Assembly: GCA_023423285.1 (NCBI GenBank)
Contig: JAFAFV010000047.1
Location: forward strand, 1-6,694
Direction of reading: 5' to 3'
DNA: 6,694 nucleotides
Origin: Bacteroidota bacterium
GTDB lineage: Bacteria; Bacteroidota; Bacteroidia; Chitinophagales; Chitinophagaceae
Each line of letters opens with the position of its first letter. Positions within the stretch are counted from its first letter, which is position 1. Shown here piece by piece: positions 1-6,471 of the stretch. The notes below the pieces were generated by a model that was given only the letters and a program-made list of their open reading frames with translations, made no database searches and was not told the origin of the DNA. The position numbers were made by a program, and so were the translations under genes.

Positions 1-17
1 AGCAGGTTGTCTTTCAT
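1..17 (-). CDS. Possible first codons of a downstream gene, cut by the window edge
   Basis: An ATG at 17 on the minus strand opens a frame reading MKDNL before the window ends. It lies just past the terminator-like hairpin behind the SurA-like gene. A box TATCTTTA (26-33), one base off the Bacteroidota -7 consensus TAnnTTTG, sits 8 bases before the ATG, but I see no convincing -33 element. Five codons cannot identify a product. The bases could equally be intergenic. Confidence 0.2.
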
Positions 18-32
18 ACGGTTGATAAAGAT

Positions 33-64
33 AAAAAAGAAAGGCAATCATTGCGACTGCCTTT
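33..64 (-). terminator. Rho-independent terminator behind the rimP-nusA-infB-PPIase operon
   Basis: Read on the minus strand, AAAGGCA (64-58) pairs with TGCCTTT (46-40) in a 7-bp stem with an 11-base loop. One base later there is a run of six T (38-33). It begins 22 bases after the stop codon of the SurA-like gene, the expected place for an intrinsic terminator. The plus side of the stem is also T-rich (65-88), so it could work in both directions if a convergent gene lies to the left, but no such gene is visible. Confidence 0.7.
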
Positions 65-86
65 TAAATTTTTTGCTTTTTTATTT

Positions 87-1469
87 TTAAAATCCCCTGT
101 TTTCGGTCAGTTGGTATTTCTGCAGACTGGGGCACTGGCCGGCAGCTTCTTTATCTACCATAATATAATAATTGGGAATTCTTTTTGCTATCCAACTATC
201 TGTTTCGCGGGCTTTCTTTTCTTCAAGTGCACGGTCTGCAAGCTTGGCGTAGTCATCTTTCAGGTTCATCCTGTGCGGCTCAGTTCTGGACTGCAAGTAA
301 AGTAGCCTTACGCCTCTTTTTCCCTGTTCGTTGGTGAAGGCTACAGGCTGAGAAATATCGCCCACATTCATGCCGCTTATGGCAGCTACCATGTCTTTAT
401 CTAATCTGTCAATGGGCACATAAGTGGAGCCGTCAGCATTTAAAACAAAGGGGCCGTAGTTCTTTACCATTTCATCATCGCTGTACTTGTAAGCTGCATC
501 TTTGAAAGTGATTTTTTTTGCAAGAATATCATTTCTTACACTGTCGAGTTTTGCTTTTGCTTCTTCAATTTCAGTTTCAGTTACCGGCGGTATTCTTAAG
601 ATCATTCTTATCTTAGCATTATCTCCACGTCTGTCTTCCTGCATGATTAAAAAATAACCAAAGCGGTTAGACTTTACCGGCATGGAAATTTCTCCGGGCT
701 TTAAGCGGAAAGAGGTTTGTAAAAAAACAGGGTCCCAGCTTTGCTTGTCACTACGGTTAATTTCATAAGAACCACCTCGCTCTTTACTGCCCGGGTCTTC
801 TGAAACACGCTTTGCAAGCGCGTCAAAAGTAACAGCGCCTGATTCGATTTGCCGCTTGTAATTCAGCATTTCGTTATAAATATAATCTTCAACTTCCTTA
901 GCAGCTTTTGGCAGTAAAATGATTTGTCCTATTTCAAGTTCGGATTCTAAGAACGGCAGGCTATCTGCAGGTATTTTATCAAAAAAGGCTTTTACCTCTG
1001 TGGGTGTGATGTGTACATTCTCAACAATTTTGCGCTGCATAGCCTGTGCCAGCATCATTTCTTTTACCTGCGGCCTGGAGTCATCTTTAAGCTGGTAAAT
1101 GCTTTTGCCTGCAATTTCTTCCACAGCACTTACACTGCCATATTGTTGTATCCAGCTACGCGCACGAAGGTCAAGCTGTGCTTCTACTTCCTCATCTGTT
1201 ACGGGTAATGAATCCTTTTCAGCCTGCATGGCCAGTATTTTTTGAAGCATGCGCTGCTCCATAAATATACAAGCCGCACCTTCTGGCACCTGCTCGCCCA
1301 TGCGGGAAGCGTCGCCCAGATCATTCTGAATATCGCTTTGGAGAATAATACGATCGCCCACCACACCAATGATCTTATCTACCACCACTTTATGAGACTG
1401 CCCCTGGGCAAAAACGGCGCCGGTTGTAAAAAGGCACAGCGCTGTGAATATACTTTTCAGTTTCAACAT
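87..1469 (-). CDS. SurA-like peptidyl-prolyl cis-trans isomerase / periplasmic chaperone, exported
   Basis: 460-residue exported parvulin protein. Residues 1-21 look like a Sec signal peptide: lysines at 3 and 5, a hydrophobic core, and a likely cut at VFA|QGQ. Residues about 26-165 match the SurA N-terminal chaperone domain (VVVDKIIGVVGDRIILQSDI). Two parvulin-like domains follow at about 174-284 and 285-395. The first carries the family signature SEDPGSKERGGSYE (223-236). The second is divergent (YSDDEMVKNYGPF) and has lost the GG, so it may not catalyse isomerisation. A charged helical tail ends the protein. By family, SurA-type proteins escort unfolded outer-membrane proteins in the periplasm. 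I chose ATG 1469 because it begins directly at the signal peptide; the in-frame ATG at 1541 adds 24 residues (MAFKLLLNKTCNCNN...) that would bury it. No lipobox is seen. The gene follows infB by 86 bases without a terminator and is last in the operon. Bacteroidota often have several SurA paralogues, so no symbol is given. Confidence 0.92.
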   Translation of the reverse strand: MLKLKSIFTALCLFTTGAVFAQGQSHKVVVDKIIGVVGDRIILQSDIQNDLGDASRMGEQVPEGAACIFMEQRMLQKILAMQAEKDSLPVTDEEVEAQLDLRARSWIQQYGSVSAVEEIAGKSIYQLKDDSRPQVKEMMLAQAMQRKIVENVHITPTEVKAFFDKIPADSLPFLESELEIGQIILLPKAAKEVEDYIYNEMLNYKRQIESGAVTFDALAKRVSEDPGSKERGGSYEINRSDKQSWDPVFLQTSFRLKPGEISMPVKSNRFGYFLIMQEDRRGDNAKIRMILRIPPVTETEIEEAKAKLDSVRNDILAKKITFKDAAYKYSDDEMVKNYGPFVLNADGSTYVPIDRLDKDMVAAISGMNVGDISQPVAFTNEQGKRGVRLLYLQSRTEPHRMNLKDDYAKLADRALEEKKARETDSWIAKRIPNYYIMVDKEAAGQCPSLQKYQLTENRGF

Positions 1470-1474
1470 AAATT

Positions 1475-1482
1475 CAAAATTA
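1475..1482 (-). promoter_or_regulatory. Possible -7 promoter box close to the PPIase start
   Basis: On the minus strand the bases read TAATTTTG, an exact match to the Bacteroidota -7 consensus TAnnTTTG. The box ends 5 bases before the chosen ATG, so a transcript from it would have almost no leader. No TTG-like -33 element is present at the usual distance, and the region is AT-rich, so this may be chance. If real, it would give the chaperone gene expression independent of the translation operon. Confidence 0.2.
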
Positions 1483-1555
1483 CTCCCCGCGTAAGAATTA
1501 TTACAGTTGCAGGTTTTATTTAACAAAAGTTTGAAAGCCAAGGCAGCCGGTAATG

Positions 1556-4372
1556 CTACAGCGTTCTCTTTATTTCTTCAAGTTCGTAAGCTTCCACTAC
1601 ATCGCCCACTTTTACATCGCTGTAATTTTTGATGGTTAAACCGCACTCCATACCAGCAGTTACGTCTTTCACATCGTCTTTAAAACGCTTCAGCGAAGCA
1701 AGTTCGGCCACGACACCTCCGGAGGTTGGATAAACTACAATACCATCACGAATGAGGCGAATCTTCGAATCCCGTTTGATTCTTCCGTCAATCACCTGAC
1801 AACCGGCTACCACAGCTTTATCAAATCGGAATACTTCTTTGATCTCAACGTTACCAATGATCCTTTCTTTAACCGTCGGCTCCATCATACCTTCCATGGC
1901 GCTCTTGATCTCTTCTATCGCGTTGTAAATGATAGAGTACATCTTGATTTCGATACCGGCGTTTTCTGCCAGTTTTGAAGCCTGATTGGATGGTCTTACG
2001 TTAAAGGCGATAACAATTGCGTCTGATGCTTCGGCCAGCACGATATCGCTTTCGTTGATCTGACCCACACCTTTATGAATTACGTTTACAACAATTTCTT
2101 CAGTTGAAAGCTTTTGCAGTGAATCGCTCAACGCTTCAACAGATCCGTCCACGTCACCTTTAATAATAACGTTCAACTCTTTAAAATTACCCAGAGCCAG
2201 GCGGCGGCCAATTTCATCAAGAGTGATGTGCTTTTTGGTTCGCATGCCCTGCTCGCGCAGTATTTGTGAGCGCCTGTTGGCTATTTCTTTTGCTTCAGAC
2301 TCATCCTGGTACACTTTAAAAGTTTCACCAGCCTGGGGGGCGCCATTTAGGCCCAGTATTACCGCGGGTGCGGATGGTCCTGCTTTCTGCTGCTTTTTAT
2401 TGCGCTCGTTGAACATGGCTTTTACCCGGCCATAATACTGTCCGCTCACAATCAGGTCTCCGGTTTTTAAAGAGCCGTTTTCTACCAGCAGTGTAGCTAT
2501 ATAGCCCCGGCCTTTATCAAGCGAAGCTTCTAAAATGGTACCTGTTCCCTCGCGTTTGGGATTTGCTTTCAGATCTAAAAGTTCTGCTTCAAGCAGTATT
2601 TTTTCAAGCAGTTTATCTATATTGAGACCTTTTTTGGCCGAAAGCTCCTGGCTTTGGAATTTACCGCCCCATTCTTCCACTAAAATATTCATTTGTGAAA
2701 GCTGCTCGTATATTTTTTGAGGGTTGGCCCCGTCTTTATCAATTTTGTTTATTGCAAAAATCATAGGTACGCCGGCTGCCTGCGCGTGGCTGATGGCTTC
2801 ACGGGTTTGCGGCATCACGGCATCATCTGCAGCAATTACAATTACAGCAATATCTGTAACCTTGGCGCCGCGTGCACGCATGGCTGTAAATGCTTCGTGA
2901 CCCGGTGTATCAAGGAAAGTGATTTCTTTTCCGTTTTCAACGGCTACGCGGTAAGCGCCAATGTGCTGGGTAATGCCACCTGCTTCACCGGCTACAACGT
3001 TTGCACTACGAATATAGTCGAGCAATGAGGTTTTACCGTGGTCTACGTGGCCCATGATGGTAACAATCGGACTGCGGGGAACCAGGTCGGCTTCATTATC
3101 TTCTTCCGCACTGTCTTCTTCCATTTCCATTTGTTTTTCCATGTCAATGAATTCCACTTCGTAGCCAAACTCGCTTGCTACAAGTTCAATCACTTCAGCA
3201 TCAAGCCTTTGATTGATGGAAACCATGATACCCAGACCCATACATTTGCTGATGACATCTGCAAAACTTACATCCATCAGGTTGGCCAGCTCGCTTACAC
3301 TAATAAATTCGGTTAACAGCAAAGTATTGTCCTGTTCGCCTTCGCTGGCTGCTTCTTCAGCCTCGTTTCGCTTATCGCGGCGGGCTTTGGCGCGCATAGA
3401 TTTTTGTTTGTTTCCACCGCCACCGGCCAGTTTGGCCTGTGTTTCTCTGATCTTTTCCTGTATCGCTTTTTCATCAATTTGCTTATCATCGCGATGATGA
3501 TGCCTGCCACGGTCTCTAAAACCACCTCTCTGCTGATCGCCCCTGTTGAAACCCGGGCCGCTTTTTTCATGTGGTTTTTTAGCCTGCGGATCGGGTTTTA
3601 CTTCTTTCTTTTCAATCGGGATGCGTTTGCGTTTGCGTTTTTCGTCACGCTTAGGCCTTGTGTCGTTATCAACTGGCAATTGAATTTTACCTAAGATTTT
3701 AGGTCCTTCAATTTTTTCTGCCTCAATTTTCATTACATCTGGTTCATCCTTACTTTCCACTGCGGGTTGCGCCTGCACTTCTTGGGAGGCAGGCGGTGTT
3801 TCTGCCTGTGGCTCTGGTTTTTTAGCTGTTGTTTTTTTAGGCCGGGTAGAAGAGTCAATAGCAGTTAAGTCAATCTTATCAATGATTTTCGGACTTTCAA
3901 TTTCAGGAGCTTCAATTTTTACTAACTTTTCTGCCGAAGTTTCTGTCTGTGGTTCTTCAACCGGAGTGGGCTCAACGGGTTTCGGCTCATCTATTTCGGG
4001 TTCGGGGGCTATGGGTTCAGGTTCTATGATCTCAGGCTCAGGTTGTGGTTCGGGTTCAGGAATAGGAACAGGAACAGGTTCGGGCTTGGGTTTGACCTCT
4101 CTGCGGAGCGCTTCTTCTTCTTCTTCGCGGCGCTTGCGGTTGTCGCTACCAACATTTTTTACCAGTTCTACCTGGTCGCTTTTTTGTTTGGCAACTTTAT
4201 CGCTTTGGAAAGCTTGCTGAAGCGCTAAATACATCGGTTCGGTGAGCTTACTGGTTGGCTTCAGGTCATCACGTGAAAAACCTTTGCTCACCAAGAAATC
4301 CATAAGCGTATCCTGGCCAATGTTAAATTCTTTAGCCGCTGCTAATAATCTTGGAAGTTTAATTTCTGTCAT
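1556..4372 (-). CDS. infB: Translation initiation factor IF-2
   Basis: 938-residue cytosolic GTPase that binds initiator fMet-tRNA and promotes subunit joining. Residues 1-55 form the first IF2_N domain. Residues 56-350 are a long disordered linker: a charged KRREEEEE stretch, a Pro/Glu tract (94-143), two copies of a KIEA..IE.PKI..KI.L motif (151-180, 214-245) and an Arg/Gly/His patch (274-295). A second IF2_N-like domain lies at about 352-402. The G domain has all motifs: GHVDHGKT (441-448), GGITQHIGA (465-473), DTPGH (488-492), NKID (542-545) and SAK (578-580). Domains II, III and the tRNA-binding C-domain follow to 938, with VDGSVEAL at 741-748. Length is close to E. coli IF2 and longer than that of B. 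subtilis, the excess lying in the linker. The start MTEIKLPRLL fits the domain edge; no Shine-Dalgarno is seen. It follows nusA by 73 bases; ylxR and ylxQ, found here in Firmicutes, are absent. Confidence 0.98.
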   Translation of the reverse strand: MTEIKLPRLLAAAKEFNIGQDTLMDFLVSKGFSRDDLKPTSKLTEPMYLALQQAFQSDKVAKQKSDQVELVKNVGSDNRKRREEEEEALRREVKPKPEPVPVPIPEPEPQPEPEIIEPEPIAPEPEIDEPKPVEPTPVEEPQTETSAEKLVKIEAPEIESPKIIDKIDLTAIDSSTRPKKTTAKKPEPQAETPPASQEVQAQPAVESKDEPDVMKIEAEKIEGPKILGKIQLPVDNDTRPKRDEKRKRKRIPIEKKEVKPDPQAKKPHEKSGPGFNRGDQQRGGFRDRGRHHHRDDKQIDEKAIQEKIRETQAKLAGGGGNKQKSMRAKARRDKRNEAEEAASEGEQDNTLLLTEFISVSELANLMDVSFADVISKCMGLGIMVSINQRLDAEVIELVASEFGYEVEFIDMEKQMEMEEDSAEEDNEADLVPRSPIVTIMGHVDHGKTSLLDYIRSANVVAGEAGGITQHIGAYRVAVENGKEITFLDTPGHEAFTAMRARGAKVTDIAVIVIAADDAVMPQTREAISHAQAAGVPMIFAINKIDKDGANPQKIYEQLSQMNILVEEWGGKFQSQELSAKKGLNIDKLLEKILLEAELLDLKANPKREGTGTILEASLDKGRGYIATLLVENGSLKTGDLIVSGQYYGRVKAMFNERNKKQQKAGPSAPAVILGLNGAPQAGETFKVYQDESEAKEIANRRSQILREQGMRTKKHITLDEIGRRLALGNFKELNVIIKGDVDGSVEALSDSLQKLSTEEIVVNVIHKGVGQINESDIVLAEASDAIVIAFNVRPSNQASKLAENAGIEIKMYSIIYNAIEEIKSAMEGMMEPTVKERIIGNVEIKEVFRFDKAVVAGCQVIDGRIKRDSKIRLIRDGIVVYPTSGGVVAELASLKRFKDDVKDVTAGMECGLTIKNYSDVKVGDVVEAYELEEIKRTL
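3638..3922 (-). repeat. Degenerate internal repeat coding for a duplicated motif in the IF2 linker
   Basis: IF2 residues 151-180 (VKIEAPEIESPKIIDKIDL...STRPKK) and 214-245 (MKIEAEKIEGPKILGKIQL...DTRPKR) are two copies of one motif, KIEA-x2-IE-x-PKI-x2-KI-x-L, followed about seven residues later by TRPK. They are separated by about 33 residues rich in Pro, Glu and Ala. The agreement is visible by eye in the protein. Conserved hydrophobic positions inside an otherwise disordered linker suggest a short linear binding motif, but the partner is unknown. Confidence 0.7.
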
Positions 4373-4405
4373 ATATGTTTTTACGTCTCACTTTTATTTA
4401 CCTAC

Positions 4406-4441
4406 GCACACTTTGTGCAGCAAACGGCCATGGCCCTTTGC
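4406..4441. repeat. Two adjacent inverted repeats in the nusA-infB gap
   Basis: In the 73-base gap, 4420-4441 is a near-perfect 22-base palindrome built round GGCCATGGCC with arms GCAAA and TTTGC; ten of eleven pairs match. One base away, 4406-4418 reads GCACA-CTT-TGTGC, a 5-bp stem with a 3-base loop. In the minus-strand mRNA both would fold just after the nusA stop codon and end 33 bases before the infB ATG. Neither is followed by a T-run, so they are not typical terminators. A role in mRNA processing, stability or infB translation, or protein binding to the DNA, is inference. Confidence 0.55.
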
Positions 4442-4445
4442 CGGT

Positions 4446-5693
4446 TTATTCCCTCTCAAGTTCTTCCTGCAGAATCCTTCTAACATCATCTACGGTTTCT
4501 TTTTCAAGGTCGGCGCGTTTTTCAAGTTCGCTTGGCGACATTCTCATCACGCTGCGCGCAGTATCGCAACCAATTTTTTTGAGTGCATCTATCACCCACT
4601 CATCAATTTCATCTGAAAATTCTTCAAGATCCACATCAAATTCTTCTTCTTCATCTTCACTGTCTCTGTATACATCCAGTTCATATCCGGTCAACTCTGA
4701 TGCCAATTTTATGTTCACACCACGCTTACCAATTGCCAGCGACACTTGGTCGGGTTTTAAGTAGATGCTGGCGTGCTTGTTTTCGGTGTCTAAGCTCATA
4801 CTGCTAATTTTAGCCGGTGTAAGCGAACGCTGGATGAGGAGTTGCATATTGGTCGTCCAGTTGATCACATCAATATTTTCATTTTTCAACTCGCGAACGA
4901 TGCCGTGAATGCGGCTGCCTTTCATACCCACGCAAGCTCCCACAGGGTCAATGCGGTCATCGTACGATTCAACGGCTACTTTAGCTCTTTCTCCCGGTTC
5001 GCGTACGATTCGTTTAATGGTAATGATGCCATCAAAAATTTCCGGTACTTCAATTTCAAGCAATTTAGCCAGAAATTCAGGCGATGTTCTTGATAAAATA
5101 ATGACCGGGTTATTGTTTTTAAGATCTACTCGTGTGACTACCGCGCGGATGTTTTCTCCTTTCTTAAAATAATCTTGTGGAATTTGTTCGCTTTTGGGCA
5201 GGATGAGTTCGTTACCCTCCTCATCCAACAATAAAATTTCTTTTTTCCAAACCTGGTATACTTCTGCACTGATGATCTCACCAATACGGTCTTCATATTT
5301 TTTAGCAAGTATGTTCTTTTTTAGATCGCTGATGCGGCTGGCCAGTGTTTGTTTTGCAGCCAGTATGGCGCGGCGGCCAAAGTCAATCAGGTCTATTTCT
5401 TCATAAAGTTCTTCGCCAACTTCATAATCAGGCTCTAATTTGATTGCTTCGGAAAGGGATACCTGCGCCAGCGGGTCTTCCACTTCGCCATCTTCCACAA
5501 TCATCCTGTGCCGCACAATCTCAAGGTCGCCCTTTTCGGCGTTCACAATTACGTCAAAATTTTCATCGCTGCCATATTTTTTACGCAGCAATGTTTTAAA
5601 TACGTCTTCCACCACTTTCATCATTGTGGGGCGGTCAATATTTTCGGCATCTTTAAATTCCTGAAATGCCTCAATTAAGTTAATACTTGCCAT
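4446..5693 (-). CDS. nusA: Transcription termination/antitermination factor NusA
   Basis: 415-residue RNA polymerase-binding protein that promotes pausing and intrinsic termination and takes part in antitermination. Domains in order: N-terminal polymerase-binding domain (1 to about 128); S1 RNA-binding domain (about 132-200, KYEDRIGEIISAEV to VIILSRTSPEF); KH1 (about 205-282, with VGACVGMKGSRI at 251-262); KH2 (about 283-345, with AIGKRGVNIKLA at 320-331). An acidic linker (345-363, EDEEEEFDVDLEEF) then leads to a helical tail of about 50 residues (LKKIGCDTARSVMRMSPSELEKRADL) resembling one helix-hairpin-helix-type repeat. E. coli NusA is 495 residues with two acidic C-terminal repeats, so this is a shorter form. 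The start MASINLIEAF fits the domain edge. No Shine-Dalgarno is seen. The 82-base gap from rimP holds no clear promoter or terminator, which supports co-transcription. Confidence 0.98.
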   Translation of the reverse strand: MASINLIEAFQEFKDAENIDRPTMMKVVEDVFKTLLRKKYGSDENFDVIVNAEKGDLEIVRHRMIVEDGEVEDPLAQVSLSEAIKLEPDYEVGEELYEEIDLIDFGRRAILAAKQTLASRISDLKKNILAKKYEDRIGEIISAEVYQVWKKEILLLDEEGNELILPKSEQIPQDYFKKGENIRAVVTRVDLKNNNPVIILSRTSPEFLAKLLEIEVPEIFDGIITIKRIVREPGERAKVAVESYDDRIDPVGACVGMKGSRIHGIVRELKNENIDVINWTTNMQLLIQRSLTPAKISSMSLDTENKHASIYLKPDQVSLAIGKRGVNIKLASELTGYELDVYRDSEDEEEEFDVDLEEFSDEIDEWVIDALKKIGCDTARSVMRMSPSELEKRADLEKETVDDVRRILQEELERE

Positions 5694-5775
5694 AAAAGAC
5701 TCTGCTTTATTTTAAATTTTTGCTTCATCTCAGCCGCACCTTCAACTGGAAAATGGGCCGTAGAATCTGCTATTT

Positions 5776-6246
5776 TTAGAACTTTATTAAAATTTTAGTT
5801 GCTTTAATATCACTAAAGAGAAAGTTGTGTTGAACTGTTTCTGCTTTTTTCCCTTTGCCTTTTGTTTCTTCCACAACAATATTATTTTCATCAACCGAAA
5901 TCATTTTACCTTCTGTAACCATGCCGTCATTTAGTGTTACCTGCACATCGCGGCCAATATTTTTTATATATTGACGGTGTAATTTCAATGGTTCATCAAG
6001 GCCGGAGGAAGATATTTCAAGCGAGAAGTCTCCGTCAGGAAAAAGGGCATCTTCTTCTAACTGCTTGTACAATAATCGGTTGTATTTTACCAAGTCGTCA
6101 ATCCCAACACCCTGATCACCATCTAAAAACACTTTTATATTATTAGTGGGTTTGATTCTGATGTCTACCAAAAAATGCTCCTGCTGCGATGAGAGAATGG
6201 TCTCTAACTTCTGCCGAACTATGTCTATGATCGTGTCTTTGTTCAT
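5776..6246 (-). CDS. rimP: Ribosome maturation factor RimP
   Basis: 156-residue cytosolic protein needed for 30S subunit maturation. The N-terminal alpha/beta domain covers about 1-88. It ends in the family signature LEISSSGLDEPLKLHRQY (76-93), corresponding to the usual LEVSSPGLDRPL; here Ser replaces Pro and Glu replaces Arg. The C-terminal Sm-like beta domain (about 94-156) starts with NIGRDVQVTL and ends in FSDIKATKILIKF. Length is normal for the family. Position directly before nusA is the conserved order in most bacteria. It is the first gene of the operon, with a promoter-like TACCTTTG box about 53 bases before the ATG and a strong hairpin in the predicted leader. There is no Shine-Dalgarno; the bases before the ATG are AT-rich (TATACATAT). 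Confidence 0.96.
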   Translation of the reverse strand: MNKDTIIDIVRQKLETILSSQQEHFLVDIRIKPTNNIKVFLDGDQGVGIDDLVKYNRLLYKQLEEDALFPDGDFSLEISSSGLDEPLKLHRQYIKNIGRDVQVTLNDGMVTEGKMISVDENNIVVEETKGKGKKAETVQHNFLFSDIKATKILIKF

Positions 6247-6262
6247 ATATGTATAAAGAAGA

Positions 6263-6282
6263 AGGGAACGGCACCGTTCCCT
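6263..6282 (-). promoter_or_regulatory. Hairpin in the predicted rimP leader
   Basis: On the minus strand AGGGAACG-GTGC-CGTTCCCT is a perfect 8-bp stem with a four-base loop, 16 bases upstream of the rimP ATG. It is followed by TTCTTCTTTAT, which is U-rich but not a clean U-run. It lies between the likely -7 box (6299-6306) and the start codon, so it would be in the mRNA leader. It might be an attenuator, a protein-binding site or a 5' stability element. E. coli nusA operon expression is known to be subject to NusA feedback, which makes a regulatory leader plausible here, but this particular hairpin is not one I recognise. Confidence 0.55.
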
Positions 6283-6298
6283 CTCTCAAAATCTGTTG

Positions 6299-6328
6299 CA
6301 AAGGTAGGGTATTCATATGGAAACGAAA
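6299..6328 (-). promoter_or_regulatory. Likely promoter of the rimP-nusA-infB-PPIase operon
   Basis: On the minus strand 6306-6299 reads TACCTTTG, an exact match to the Bacteroidota -7 consensus TAnnTTTG. The -33 element is weak: TTTC at 6328-6325, 18 bases away, in place of TTTG. Transcription would begin near 6292-6296 and give a leader of about 45-50 bases containing the hairpin at 6263-6282. No better match is seen on this strand between here and the divergent gene. Confidence 0.6.
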
Positions 6329-6350
6329 AATTCTATACAAACCGTGACGC

Positions 6351-6395
6351 AAAAAAATTATACCGGCAAACAAAGTTTGTTTACCGAAATTTTTT
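6351..6395. terminator. Terminator-like palindrome between two divergent promoters
   Basis: Bases 6364-6386 form CGG-c-AAACAAA-g-TTTGTTT-a-CCG, an inverted repeat with a single unmatched pair. Read on the minus strand that pair becomes a G-U wobble, giving a continuous 10-bp stem with loop ACU, then six bases and seven T (6357-6351). On the plus strand the stem is followed by AAA and six T (6390-6395). It therefore resembles a weak, AU-rich bidirectional terminator. Its place is odd because both flanking genes point away from it. It may block incoming antisense or read-through transcripts, or be an operator. Confidence 0.45.
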
Positions 6396-6439
6396 ATAAG
6401 CTCAGCGTTAAAAACAACAATTTAAATGGTGAGCTGTTA

Positions 6440-6467
6440 TTTGAATATATTAATAGAAATACCTTTA
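6440..6467 (+). promoter_or_regulatory. Possible promoter of the DUF4834-type gene
   Basis: TTTG (6440-6443) and TACCTTTA (6460-6467) are separated by 16 bases, resembling the Bacteroidota -33 and -7 elements (TTTG, TAnnTTTG). The last base of the -7 box differs and the spacing is slightly short. The box ends only 4 bases before the ATG at 6472, so the transcript would be leaderless or nearly so. Confidence 0.4.
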
Positions 6468-6471
6468 CACG

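Noticed and set aside
51..305. Plus-strand 84-residue frame at the left end, opening with a TTG
   Set aside because: It runs through the T-rich bases beside the terminator and then antisense to the PPIase C-terminus. The hydrophobic composition comes from T-rich DNA.
1400..1469. SurA-like protein as a lipoprotein, because of a Cys in its signal peptide
   Set aside because: Cys12 lies in the hydrophobic core (FTALCLF) without a lipobox pattern before it. The VFA|QGQ site fits ordinary signal peptidase I cleavage.
1470..1541. 24-residue N-terminal extension of the SurA-like protein from ATG 1541
   Set aside because: It would place a polar, Asn/Cys-rich segment ahead of a clear signal peptide and takes up most of the intergenic gap. 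ATG 1469 fits the signal peptide directly.
3882..4220. Plus-strand reading frame with Gly/Ser repeats, antisense to infB
   Set aside because: It is the mirror of the Pro/Glu codons in the IF2 linker. The Gly-Ser pattern follows from the complementary codons, and nothing suggests independent coding.
6143..6373. 76-residue minus-strand frame overlapping the start of rimP
   Set aside because: It reads through the rimP promoter box, leader hairpin and start region in another frame. It shows no recognisable domain, and rimP explains the coding signal.
6399..6435. Inverted repeat AGCTCA ... TGAGCT before the DUF4834-like gene
   Set aside because: Only 6 bp with a 25-base loop and no extension of the stem; expected by chance.
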